Assembly (NCBI GenBank): GCA_005885325.1
Contig: VAYX01000086.1
Span: forward strand, 1-8,222
Length of the DNA: 8,222 nucleotides
Direction: 5' to 3'
Origin: Actinomycetota bacterium
GTDB lineage: Bacteria; Actinomycetota; UBA4738; HRBIN12
Below, piece after piece: positions 1 through 8,222 of the stretch. The first letter of the stretch is position 1. Every line of letters starts with the position of its first letter. Below the pieces are notes generated by a model that ran no database searches, was not told the origin of the DNA, and was given only the letters and a program-made list of their open reading frames with translations. The translations under genes were made by a program, and so were the position numbers.

Positions 1-161
1 CCTCCCGCTGCGAGCAGGTACGAGGACGTCTCGGCCAGCAGGTCCGAGTCCGCGCGCACCGCCTTCTCCAGGGCGGCCTCGACCTCGTCCAGACGGCCCC
101 GGACGTCGCGCTCCAGCTCCTCGTCCGGCGCCTCGAGCCCCGGGACGAGCTGCCTGCTCAT
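1..161 (-). CDS. Trans-polyprenyl diphosphate synthase, N-terminal fragment (3' end beyond the window)
   Basis: Translating the minus strand from the ATG at 161-159 gives 53 uninterrupted residues that run off the left edge. The protein starts MSRQLVPGLE and continues as a charged helix (DEELERDVRGRLDEVEAAL), then reaches SDLLAETSSYLLAAGG. That last pattern, a helix ending in YLL-x-AGG, is the usual N-terminal lead-in to the K-R-x-R-P substrate-binding segment of long-chain polyprenyl (hepta/octa/nonaprenyl) diphosphate synthases. The catalytic DDxxD motifs would lie beyond the window, so chain length cannot be judged. The family condenses isopentenyl diphosphate onto an allylic diphosphate in the cytoplasm, usually for the quinone side chain. 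The gene starts 31 bases after nuoN with no terminator between, so cotranscription with nuo is likely. The ribosome site is weak (AGGG about 8 bases upstream). The family call rests on a short segment plus the known nuoN-prenyl synthase neighbourhood in actinobacteria. Confidence 0.75.
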   Translation of the reverse strand, partial: MSRQLVPGLEAPDEELERDVRGRLDEVEAALEKAVRADSDLLAETSSYLLAAG

Positions 162-192
162 GAGGCCGACCCTATCCGATAGCCAGGCGGCG
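162..192 (-). other. Only true intergenic gap (nuoN to polyprenyl synthase)
   Basis: These 31 bases separate the nuoN stop from the next ATG. They contain no stem-loop with a T-run and no recognisable promoter, so readthrough from nuoN is expected. An 11-base imperfect palindrome (CTATC-C-GATAG, 172-182) is present, but its one-base centre cannot form a hairpin loop. Confidence 0.6.
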
Positions 193-1653
193 TCACCATC
201 GAAGGATCGCCGCCTTGTCCAGGACGCCGAGCACGATACCGGGGAACACGCCGAACAGCAGGGTGAGGACCGCCGGGACGGCTACCGCCACCCGTGGCCA
301 GGGCGAGCGGTCCGGCTCGGCGTCGTCCTGTGGCTCCTGCATGTACATCAGCACCATGACCCGGATGTAGAAGAAGGCGGCCACGACGCTTGCCAGGACC
401 CCGACCAGGACCAGGGGCCAGTGGCCCGCGGCGACTGCCGCCCGGAACACGTTCACCTTGGCGATGAATCCCGCCGTGGGCGGGATGCCGGCCAACGACA
501 GCAGGAACAGCGTGAGCAGGCCGGCCAGCAGTCGGCTCCGGCGGTACAGGCCGGCGTAGGAGGCGAGCGAGGTCCGCCCCTCCCCCCGCGCCGACACGAG
601 CATCACGACGCCGAACGCCCCCAGGACCATCAGCGCGTACGCCAGCAGGTAGAACAGCGCCGCCGAGATGCCGTCCTGGCCGGCCGCGGTGAGGGCGATG
701 AGGACGAACCCCGCGTGGGCGATGCTCGAGTACGCGAGCATCCGCTTGATGTCGGTCTGGGCGATGGCGATCAGGCTGCCGGCGACGACGGTCACCGCCG
801 CGATCGTCCACACGAGCGGGGTCCAGTCCAGCGTGAGCGGCTGGAACGACGTCTCCAGGACACGGATCAGCGCGGCGAACGCCGCCACCTTCGTGCCGGC
901 GGCCATGAAGGCCGTGACGGGGGTCGGCGCACCCTGGTAGACGTCCGGCGTCCACATGTGGAACGGCACGGCGGCGACCTTGAACCCGAACCCGATCCCC
1001 AGGAACGCGACGGCCGCAAGCGCCAGCCCCAGGCTCCCGGTCTGCCCCGCGAGGGCGTGGGCGATGGCGGACAGACGGGTGGATCCGGTGGCGCCGTAGG
1101 CCATGGCCACCCCGTACAGGAAGAACGCCGAGGAGAACGCGCCGAGCAGGAAGTACTTCATCGAGCCCTCCACCGAGGACAGGCGGGCGGAGATGCCGGT
1201 CAGCACGTACAGCGAGAGGGACAGGATCTCCAGCGCCAGGAACACCAGGATCAGGTCGGCGGCCGCGGCGATGAGCGTCATGCCGGCGGTGGCGAACAGG
1301 ACGAGCGGGTAGAACTCGGCGCGGGCCTCTCCCGAGCGTCGGAAATAGTGGTATCCGTACACCAGGCCCATGGCGGCGATGCCGAGGAGGATCAGCCGGG
1401 CCACCACCGCGAACCGGTCCGTCGCCACCATCCCCGCCAGGACCGTGAGCTCGCCTCCCCAATCCCACAGGCCGATGGAGACGAGCGCGGCGCCCGCCAG
1501 CCCGAGCAGGGACACCAGGAGCAGCGTCGAGTGCCCGATCCTGGGGTTGAAGGCCGCGCCGAGCAGGACGACGATGGCCGTGCCGGTCAGGACGAGCTCG
1601 GGCCCGATCGGCCCGAGCTGGATGGGCGGATGGATCAGGAACTGGGCGAGCAT
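193..1653 (-). CDS. nuoN: NADH-quinone oxidoreductase subunit N
   Basis: This 486-residue polytopic membrane protein is one of the three antiporter-like proton-pumping subunits of complex I, the one nearest NuoK. It has about 14 hydrophobic segments and the proton-transporter fold. Visible key residues are Glu142 (in LEILSLSLYV), Lys225 (GFGFKVAAVPFH), Asp237 in HMWTPDVYQ, Lys255 (AAGTKVAAF), the TDIKRMLAYSS segment at about 300-310, and Lys399 in PPTAGFIAKV. These match the Glu and Lys residues of the family's half-channels. Length is close to E. coli NuoN (485). The ATG at 1653-1651 shares its A with the nuoM TGA stop. A GTG lies immediately upstream (1656-1654), but the GGAGGG site at 1665-1660 is 6 bases from the ATG and only 3 from the GTG, so I chose the ATG. 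It ends in AAILRW with TGA at 195-193. Confidence 0.97.
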   Translation of the reverse strand: MLAQFLIHPPIQLGPIGPELVLTGTAIVVLLGAAFNPRIGHSTLLLVSLLGLAGAALVSIGLWDWGGELTVLAGMVATDRFAVVARLILLGIAAMGLVYGYHYFRRSGEARAEFYPLVLFATAGMTLIAAAADLILVFLALEILSLSLYVLTGISARLSSVEGSMKYFLLGAFSSAFFLYGVAMAYGATGSTRLSAIAHALAGQTGSLGLALAAVAFLGIGFGFKVAAVPFHMWTPDVYQGAPTPVTAFMAAGTKVAAFAALIRVLETSFQPLTLDWTPLVWTIAAVTVVAGSLIAIAQTDIKRMLAYSSIAHAGFVLIALTAAGQDGISAALFYLLAYALMVLGAFGVVMLVSARGEGRTSLASYAGLYRRSRLLAGLLTLFLLSLAGIPPTAGFIAKVNVFRAAVAAGHWPLVLVGVLASVVAAFFYIRVMVLMYMQEPQDDAEPDRSPWPRVAVAVPAVLTLLFGVFPGIVLGVLDKAAILRW

Positions 1654-3175
1654 CACGGTCCCTCCGCCGCCGCCGCGAGGTTCGCATGCTGTCCGGCATC
1701 GACGGGGCGCCCTGCGTCCACGGCCTTCACGATGCGAGTGCTGGTGGGATCGATCCGATCGAGCAGGGGCTTGGGGTAGATCCCGATCAACAGGATGAGC
1801 GCCAGCACCGGCGCGAGGAGCGCGACCTCGCGAGCCGACAGGTCCGGGTGGTGCGCATGCTTCGCCGGCAGGGGGCCGTGGGCCATCCGCTGGTACGCCC
1901 ACAGCAGGTAGATCGCGGCAAGCACCACTCCGATCGCGGCGATGGCCCCGAACGCGCGGTTGCGGCCAAGCGTGCCGAGGATCACCAGGAACTCACCGAC
2001 GAAGTTGTTCAGCCCGGGAAGGCCGAGGGAGGACAGCGAGACGAACAGGAACGCCCCCATCAGCCAGGGCATCCCCGATGCCAGGCCTCCCATCTCCGAG
2101 AGGTTCCGGGTGTGGGTCCGCTCGTACACCATGCCGACGAGCAGGAACAGCGCGCCCGTGGACAGCCCGTGGTTCACCATCTGGAGCACCCCACCGGTCA
2201 TGGCCTGGAGGGTGAAGGCGAACGTCCCGAGGACGACGAACCCCAGATGGGACACGGACGAGTACGCCACCAGCCGCTTCACGTCCGTCTGCATCATGGC
2301 CACCACCGCGCCGTAGACGATGCCGATCAGCGCGAGCACCGAGATGGCGCCCGCGAGCGACCGGGAGGCCTCCGGGAACAGCGCCAGGTTGAACCGGATC
2401 AGACCGTAGGCCCCCACCTTCAGCAGGATCGCCGCGAGGATGACCGAGCCGGCCGTCGGGGCTTCCGTGTGCGCGTCGGGGAGCCACGTGTGCAGCGGGA
2501 ACAGCGGCACCTTGACCGCGAAGGCGACGAAGAATCCCAGGAAGAGCCAGCGGGCCGCCGCTCCGGTAATCCCCAGACCGATCAACTCGCGGACGTCGAA
2601 CGTAGGCCCGCCGGGGAGCGCGCCCGATCGCGCGTACAGGAACAGGATGGCGACCAGCAGGAAGGCCGATCCGAACATCGTGTACAGGAAGAACTTCACC
2701 GCCGCGTACACCCGGCGCTCGCCGCCCCACGCCCCGATGATCAGGTACATCGGGAACAGGATCGCCTCGAAGAACAGGAAGAACAGCAGGAGGTCGAGGG
2801 CAAGGAACGTGCCGATCATCCCCGTCTCCAGGACGAGCATGGTGGCCATGAACAGGCGGACCCGCCCCTCCACATTCCACGACGCGACGATCGCCACCGG
2901 AACGAGGAACGTCGTGAGCAGGACCAGGAACAGGCTGATCCCGTCCACCCCCAGGATGTACTGGATGTGGGGCGAGCGAACCCAGGTGGCCTGCTCGACC
3001 ATCTGGAACCCGGCACGGGAGCCCTCGAACCGCGACAACACGACCAGCGATGCGGCGAAGGTGGCGATCGAGGCGCCGAGCGCGAACGCGCGGGCGCCTC
3101 GATCGCTCGCCCCACCCCAGGCCAGGAGGGCCACCGCGCCGGCCAGCGGCAGGAACGTCGTGATGCTCAGCCAGC

Positions 3176-3179
<4 letters not shown>
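1653..3179 (-). CDS. nuoM: NADH-quinone oxidoreductase subunit M
   Basis: This 508-residue membrane protein is the middle antiporter-like proton-pumping subunit. Visible family residues are Glu138 (FFLFFEAILFPMY), Lys223 (AVKVPLFPLHTWLPDAH), Lys254 (ILLKVGAYGL), the TDVKRLVAYSSVSHLG segment at about 298-313, His337 and Glu396 (NNFVGEFLVI). The terminal channel residue is Glu rather than Lys, which is the normal NuoM pattern. The GTG start at 3179-3177 overlaps the nuoL TGA as GTGA. Only a GGGGG run about 10 bases upstream resembles a ribosome site, so translation probably depends on coupling to nuoL. A longer reading frame extends upstream to 3419, but it lies inside nuoL and carries no family sequence. 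The C-terminus after the last membrane segment is a polar tail of about 35 residues, rich in Ala, Asp and Gly, with VDAGRP followed by VDAGQH. Length matches E. coli NuoM (509). Confidence 0.97.
1660..1665 (-). promoter_or_regulatory. Ribosome binding site of nuoN
   Basis: GGAGGG on the minus strand lies inside the last codons of nuoM. It is 6 bases from the ATG at 1653 and 3 from the adjacent GTG at 1656, which favours the ATG as the nuoN start. Confidence 0.75.
2472..2500. repeat. 29-base direct repeat, copy in nuoM
   Basis: These 29 bases are identical to 4328-4356 in nuoL, in the same orientation and reading frame. They encode PLHTWLPDA, a conserved loop and helix segment shared by the NuoL and NuoM antiporter folds. 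The nine codons match at every third position. The repeat is inside coding sequence and is best read as shared ancestry plus strong codon bias, or possibly local gene conversion. Confidence 0.85.
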
Positions 3180-5056
<1,877 letters not shown>

Positions 5057-5060
5057 GGCA

Positions 5061-5366
5061 TCACCACCGCAGCAGGCTGGCGTCGTCGACGTTCGCCGTG
5101 TGCATCCGCCGGTACACGTTCACGATGATGGCCAGGCCCACGACGACCTCGGCTGCCGCGACCACCATCGAGAAGAACGCCAGGACCTGGCCGTTCAGGT
5201 TGCCGTGCAGCCGCGAGAACGCCACCAGTGCCAGGTTCACCGCGTTCAGCTGGAGCTCGACCGACATGAAGATCACCAAGGCGTTCTTGCGGACGAGCAC
5301 ACCGACCGAGCCGATGGCGAACAGCACGGCCGACAGGACCACGAAGTAGGAGATGGGCGTCTTCAC
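5061..5366 (-). CDS. nuoK: NADH-quinone oxidoreductase subunit K
   Basis: This 101-residue protein has three membrane segments. It corresponds to mitochondrial ND4L and sits between NuoJ and NuoN in the membrane arm, where it carries part of the central proton path. The two essential buried glutamates are present: Glu37 in FMSVELQLNAVNLAL and Glu73 in VVAAAEVVVGLAI (Glu36 and Glu72 in E. coli). The length is typical of the family (100). The GTG start at 5366-5364 overlaps the nuoJ TGA as GTGA and is preceded by the best ribosome site in the window, GGGGGAGG at 5381-5374, 7 bases away. The C-terminus is YRRMHTANVDDASLLRW, with TGA at 5063-5061. Confidence 0.97.
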   Translation of the reverse strand: MKTPISYFVVLSAVLFAIGSVGVLVRKNALVIFMSVELQLNAVNLALVAFSRLHGNLNGQVLAFFSMVVAAAEVVVGLAIIVNVYRRMHTANVDDASLLRW

Positions 5367-5914
5367 ACCTCGGCCTCCCCCGCTGCTTCGACCGTGGTCC
5401 GCTCGCGGCGTTGCGCCAGCACCATGGCCGCGATCGCCGCCACGATCAGCAGGATCGAGGTCACCTCGAACGGGAGGAAGTAGTCGCGGAACAGCACGTG
5501 CGACAGGGCCTGCGCGTTCCCGCCCACGTTCACGGTCTCATCGAAGTTCGCCGGACCCCGGGCCAGGCCCAGGCTGGCCCGAGCCGTGACGAAGATCTCG
5601 GCGGCCAGGCCGAGGCCCAGGACGATCGCCAGGGGCCGCTGTCCCCGCAGCCGCTCGACCAGGCTCTCCTCGCGGTCGACGCCGAGCAACATGATCACGA
5701 ACAGGAACAGGACCATGATGGCGCCGGCGTACACGATGATCTGGACGGCGAACAGGAACGGCGCGCCGAGGACCAGGTAGAACACGGCCAGCGTGAAGAA
5801 GTTCACGATCAGGAACAGCGCCGCGTGGATCGCGTTCCGCTGGAACAGCATGGCGACGGCCGATCCAACCGAGACCGGGGCGAAGACCCAGAACACGATC
5901 TGGTCGGGGGCCAT
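5363..5914 (-). CDS. nuoJ: NADH-quinone oxidoreductase subunit J
   Basis: This 183-residue protein has five membrane segments (ND6 family). It lies between NuoH and NuoK, and its third helix undergoes the alpha/pi-bulge change linked to proton pumping. The diagnostic helix-3 motif is present at about 58-77, QIIVYAGAIMVLFLFVIMLL, including Tyr62 (E. coli Tyr59). FLPFEVTSILLIVAAIAA at about 146-163 is the last membrane segment. Length is essentially that of E. coli NuoJ (184). The ATG at 5914-5912 shares one base with the nuoI TGA. A GTG directly upstream (5917-5915) is only 2 bases from the GAGGGG site, against 5 for the ATG, so I chose the ATG. The C-terminus is a short charged cytoplasmic tail (AQRRERTTVEAAGEAEV). 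Confidence 0.96.
   Translation of the reverse strand: MAPDQIVFWVFAPVSVGSAVAMLFQRNAIHAALFLIVNFFTLAVFYLVLGAPFLFAVQIIVYAGAIMVLFLFVIMLLGVDREESLVERLRGQRPLAIVLGLGLAAEIFVTARASLGLARGPANFDETVNVGGNAQALSHVLFRDYFLPFEVTSILLIVAAIAAMVLAQRRERTTVEAAGEAEV
5374..5381 (-). promoter_or_regulatory. Ribosome binding site of nuoK
   Basis: GGGGGAGG on the minus strand sits within the end of nuoJ, 7 bases before the GTG start of nuoK. It supports a GTG start with no ATG alternative nearby and is the strongest such site in the window. Confidence 0.8.
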
Positions 5915-6465
5915 CACAGCCCCTCGCGGTCGACCGGATCGGATCCGAGCGGCGGCGGCGGCTGGAGGAGCTGCTCCTTGGTCCAGATCGCTTCCTCGCG
6001 CGAGTCGAACGACAGCTCGTAGTAGCTCGTGAGGGTGAGGGCCCGCGTGGGGCACGCCTCCACACACAGGCCGCACATGATGCAGCGCAGGTAGTTGATC
6101 TGGTAGTCCTTCGCGTACCGCTCCCCCGGAGACACGGGATCCTTCGGGTCGTTGTCGGCGCCTTCGACCCAGATGGCGTCGGCCGGACACGCGTAGGCGC
6201 ACAGCTCGCACCCGATGCACTTCTCCAGGCCGTTCGCGTGGCGGTTCAGGCGGTGGCGGCCGATGTGCGAACGTGGCGGAGGGGGATCGATGTGCCGCGG
6301 GTACTCCTCCGTCACGTCGGGACGGAAGGTCTGCCGGAACACGGTCGCCAGGCCCCTGGAGATGGCACCCACCGCCGCACCCAGGGTCATCGGCCGGCGA
6401 GCCCGCGCCTCCTCGCCGGTGGCCGTCTCGTTCGCGGCCTGGTCGCCGAGGGCCTTCTCGTTCAC
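5914..6465 (-). CDS. nuoI: NADH-quinone oxidoreductase subunit I (two 4Fe-4S ferredoxin-like subunit)
   Basis: This 183-residue peripheral-arm subunit carries clusters N6a and N6b, passing electrons from NuoG towards the terminal cluster in NuoB. Two classical 4Fe-4S motifs are intact. The first is CIGCELCAYACP, with Cys83, Cys86, Cys89 and Cys93. The second is CIMCGLCVEACP, with Cys128, Cys131, Cys134 and Cys138. A conserved stretch just before the first cluster reads HIGRHRLNRHANGLEKC. The start is GTG at 6465-6463, overlapping the nuoH TGA as GTGA, with AGGGGAG 8 bases upstream. The next candidate, ATG at codon 26, has only a GAGGAGG 17 bases away, which is too far. The first 25 residues (NEKALGDQAANETATG...) are polar, low-complexity and not part of the conserved core. 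The tail after the second cluster is proline-rich (QPPPPLGSDP). Confidence 0.96.
   Translation of the reverse strand: MNEKALGDQAANETATGEEARARRPMTLGAAVGAISRGLATVFRQTFRPDVTEEYPRHIDPPPPRSHIGRHRLNRHANGLEKCIGCELCAYACPADAIWVEGADNDPKDPVSPGERYAKDYQINYLRCIMCGLCVEACPTRALTLTSYYELSFDSREEAIWTKEQLLQPPPPLGSDPVDREGL
5920..5925 (-). promoter_or_regulatory. Ribosome binding site of nuoJ
   Basis: GAGGGG on the minus strand, within the last codons of nuoI. It is 5 bases from the ATG at 5914 and only 2 from the GTG at 5917, so it supports the ATG. Confidence 0.65.
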
Positions 6466-7586
6466 TGCGGGGTCTCCCCTGCGGACTGACGTCTCGGAGC
6501 GATGAGGGGCCACAGCAGCGACGCGACGAGGATTGCCCCCACCACGATCAAGGCTCCGGTCAGCAGCGCGCCCTTGCCGTACACATCGGGAAGCACCACT
6601 ACGGCCCCGGTGGCCAGGACCCACAGCAGCCCGATGGGGATGAGGAACTTCCATCCGAAGCTCATCAGCCGGTCGTACCGGATCCTGGGCAGGGTCAGCC
6701 GGACCCAGATGTACAGGTAGACCACCGCGACGACCTTGGCGATGAACCACAGGAGCGGCCACAGCCAGGCCACGAAGCTCGGGTGCGGCCCGCGCCATCC
6801 CCCCAGGAACAACGTCACGGCGATGGAGGAGACCACCACCAGGTTCACGTATTCACCCAGGTAGAACATGGCGAACTTGATCCCCGAGTACTCGGTGAAG
6901 TACCCCGCCACGAGCTCGGTCTCGGCCTCCGGCAGGTCGAAGGGCGGGCGATTGGTCTCGGCCAGCCCGGCGATCAGGTAGATCGCGAACGCGGGGAACT
7001 GGGGGATCGCGTTCCACACCCGGTCCTGGCTGGCCACGATCTGCGACATCTGCAGCGAGCCCGAGTACATGAGGACCGCGACCAGGGCCAGACCCATCCC
7101 CACCTCGTAGGAGATCATCTGGGCCGTCGAGCGGATCGAGCCGAGGAGCGGGTAGTTCGAGCCGCTGGACCAGCCGGCCAGGACGATCCCGTAGACCATC
7201 AACGAGCCCATGGCCAGGACCCACAGGATCCCCACGTTCAGGTCGGCGATCTGGAACGGGACGTGGCGGCCGAACAGCGTGACGCCGGTCCCGAACGGGA
7301 TCACCGCGAAGGCCAGGAACGCCGGGATCATGGCGATGACCGGGGCGAGGAGGTACACGGGCCGGTCGGCCAGGGTCGGCGTGATCCCTTCCTTGAAGAA
7401 CAGCTTGATCCCGTCGGCCAGGGTGATCAGCACGCCGCGCGGCCCGGCTCGCATCGGTCCCATCCGGGTCTGCATGTCCGCTGCGACCTTTCGCTCCATC
7501 CAGATCAGCAGCATCACGCTGATCAGGACGGCGAAGAACACCACGACCACCCGGGCGACCAGCAGGATCCAGTCCAGCCAATCCAT
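6462..7586 (-). CDS. nuoH: NADH-quinone oxidoreductase subunit H
   Basis: This 374-residue membrane subunit (ND1 family) forms the quinone-access chamber with the peripheral arm and the first proton channel. Signature regions are WMERKVAADMQTRMGPMRAG at about 29-48 and GLAETNRPPFDLPEAETELV at about 207-226, followed by AGYFTEYSGIKFAMFYLGEY. The second holds the conserved acidic cluster (Glu210, Asp217, Glu220, Glu222, Glu224) facing the quinone cavity. About eight membrane segments are seen. Starting at the ATG at 7586-7584 (MDWLDWILL) places the gene one base after the nuoG TGA, with GGAGG 11 bases upstream. An in-frame ATG at 7607-7605 would add MLEAAPE and overlap nuoG by 20 bases, but has no ribosome site, so it is less likely. 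The C-terminus is a short polar tail, RRQSAGETPQ. Confidence 0.96.
   Translation of the reverse strand: MDWLDWILLVARVVVVFFAVLISVMLLIWMERKVAADMQTRMGPMRAGPRGVLITLADGIKLFFKEGITPTLADRPVYLLAPVIAMIPAFLAFAVIPFGTGVTLFGRHVPFQIADLNVGILWVLAMGSLMVYGIVLAGWSSGSNYPLLGSIRSTAQMISYEVGMGLALVAVLMYSGSLQMSQIVASQDRVWNAIPQFPAFAIYLIAGLAETNRPPFDLPEAETELVAGYFTEYSGIKFAMFYLGEYVNLVVVSSIAVTLFLGGWRGPHPSFVAWLWPLLWFIAKVVAVVYLYIWVRLTLPRIRYDRLMSFGWKFLIPIGLLWVLATGAVVVLPDVYGKGALLTGALIVVGAILVASLLWPLIAPRRQSAGETPQ
6474..6480 (-). promoter_or_regulatory. Ribosome binding site of nuoI
   Basis: AGGGGAG on the minus strand, 8 bases upstream of the GTG at 6465 and inside the end of nuoH. It supports the longer NuoI, including the polar 25-residue N-terminal stretch, over a start at codon 26. 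Confidence 0.7.
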
Positions 7587-7587
7587 C

Positions 7588-8222
7588 TCAGGCGCCGCCT
7601 CCAGCATCGGCGGGCTCGACCGTGGCGGCTGCTGTGAACCGCCCCGAGAGCAGCGTGTTCGCGGCCAGGCCGGGCTGGTTGAACGGGACGAACACGGCGC
7701 CTTGGGCGACGTGCTCGGTGACGCGGACCGGCAGGACGGCCTCGCCCGCGTCGGTCCGGACGCGGGCGAGCTCCCCGTCGACGACCTTGCGCTTGGCTGC
7801 GTCGTCCGGATGGACCTCGAGGAACGGTTCCTCCTCCAGCGCGGCCTTCAGCTCCGAGGCCCGCTCGGACAGGCGGCCCTCGTCCACCAGGAGGGGGTAG
7901 GTGAACAGCGTCAGGTCGTCGAGCCACTGGGGCCGGTCCGTGTCCACCCAGGCCGTGGACCGCTCGGCGGGCTCCCGGGGGTCGAGGAGCCCGGCCATCT
8001 CCTGGCGGAGGCCGTCGAGCGTCTCGAAGCCGAGGTCGCCCCCCATGGCCAGCGCGAGCGTGGCGAAGATCTCCCAGTCCGGGCGGGACAGGCCGGCCGG
8101 TGGCCGGATAGGACGGATCCACTGCGCCCGCCCCTCCCAGTCGGAGAGGTGGCCGTCCTTCTCCATCGAGGCTGCGGCCGGAAGAGCGGCGTCGGCGAAC
8201 GGCCCCAGGGGGCCGAGCTCGA
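7588..8222 (-). CDS. nuoG: NADH-quinone oxidoreductase subunit G, C-terminal fragment (5' end beyond the window)
   Basis: The minus-strand frame is open to the right edge, giving 210 visible residues ending at TGA 7590-7588. It begins ELGPLGPFADAALPAAASME, matching the ADxxLPAxxxxEKDGxxxxxEGRxQ signature of the molybdopterin-oxidoreductase-like domain of NuoG (here EKDGHLSDWEGRAQ at about 20-33). Visible residues about 103-205 form the molybdopterin-dinucleotide-binding-like C-terminal domain (EVHPDDAAKRKVVDGELARV ... VFVPFNQPGLAANTLL). NuoG is the large Fe-S subunit of the peripheral arm; its 2Fe-2S and 4Fe-4S cysteine motifs would be upstream of the window. The Met at 8166-8164 lies inside the conserved motif and is not a start. 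The short Ala/Gly-rich end (PADAGGGA) follows directly after the domain. The alternative, another molybdopterin oxidoreductase, is unlikely because nuoH follows after one base. Confidence 0.93.
   Translation of the reverse strand, partial: ELGPLGPFADAALPAAASMEKDGHLSDWEGRAQWIRPIRPPAGLSRPDWEIFATLALAMGGDLGFETLDGLRQEMAGLLDPREPAERSTAWVDTDRPQWLDDLTLFTYPLLVDEGRLSERASELKAALEEEPFLEVHPDDAAKRKVVDGELARVRTDAGEAVLPVRVTEHVAQGAVFVPFNQPGLAANTLLSGRFTAAATVEPADAGGGA
7598..7602 (-). promoter_or_regulatory. Probable ribosome binding site of nuoH
   Basis: GGAGG on the minus strand, 11 bases upstream of the ATG at 7586. The spacing is longer than usual, but the competing ATG at 7607 has no such site upstream, so this decides for the shorter NuoH. 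Confidence 0.55.

Noticed and set aside
172..182. Palindrome CTATC-C-GATAG between nuoN and the prenyl synthase
   Set aside because: Arms are only 5 bases with a 1-base centre, so no hairpin can form. There is no T-run, and a single short palindrome is expected by chance, so I do not call it an operator or terminator.
1663..1680. GCC/CGC triplet-like run near the nuoM end
   Set aside because: It encodes the Ala-rich NuoM tail in ordinary GC-rich codons and is too short and irregular to be a meaningful tandem repeat.
160..1779. A 539-codon open frame on the plus strand opposite nuoN
   Set aside because: Its translation is rich in Arg, Gln, Glu, His, Asp and Gly with almost no hydrophobic core or family motif. 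This is the expected antisense shadow of a GC-rich membrane protein gene, and nuoN on the other strand is unmistakable.
5059..5061. ATG overlapping the nuoK stop as a possible nuoL start
   Set aside because: It is out of frame with nuoL; the GTG at 5056 is the first suitable in-frame start.
6273..7637. A 454-codon open frame on the plus strand opposite nuoH and nuoI
   Set aside because: It spans two real genes on the other strand, is dominated by His, Asp, Gln, Gly and Pro, and shows no domain.
8164..8166. Met codon as a possible start of a separate 192-residue gene at the right edge
   Set aside because: The frame stays open upstream to the window edge, and the residues before the Met (ADAALPAAAS) continue the NuoG signature, so this is an internal Met.

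Overview
The window holds most of the distal half of a bacterial respiratory complex I (NADH:quinone oxidoreductase, nuo) operon. Every real gene lies on the minus strand, so transcription runs from high to low coordinates. The order is nuoG (C-terminal end only, cut by the right edge), nuoH, nuoI, nuoJ, nuoK, nuoL, nuoM, nuoN, then the first 53 codons of a trans-polyprenyl diphosphate synthase cut by the left edge. High G+C, frequent GTG starts, exclusive use of TGA for visible stops, and a polyprenyl synthase just after nuoN all suggest an actinobacterium (Actinomycetota), probably not a well-studied genus. That placement is an inference from gene order and composition, not from a database search.

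Layout: 8222-7588 nuoG 3' end; 7586-6462 nuoH; 6465-5914 nuoI; 5914-5363 nuoJ; 5366-5061 nuoK; 5056-3176 nuoL; 3179-1653 nuoM; 1653-193 nuoN; 161-1 polyprenyl synthase 5' end. Coding is almost continuous. Neighbours overlap by 1 or 4 bases or are separated by 1 to 4 bases. The only real gap is 31 bases between nuoN and the prenyl synthase. No stretch over 300 bases lacks a gene, and I see no RNA gene, mobile element, CRISPR array or convincing promoter or terminator.

How the parts work together: NuoG and NuoI belong to the peripheral arm that carries electrons through Fe-S clusters to quinone. NuoH forms the quinone chamber roof with the peripheral arm. NuoJ and NuoK link it to the three antiporter-like pump subunits NuoN, NuoM and NuoL. 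The key charged residues expected for proton translocation are present in all these subunits, so the complex looks intact and functional. The downstream prenyl synthase plausibly makes the isoprenoid tail of the menaquinone that the complex reduces.

I looked for an undescribed system and did not find one: this is a conventional housekeeping locus. The points worth a second look are fine-scale ones: a 29-base identity between nuoL and nuoM, the uniform TGA stops and coupled junctions, tandem GTG-ATG starts, and the quinone-synthesis linkage.
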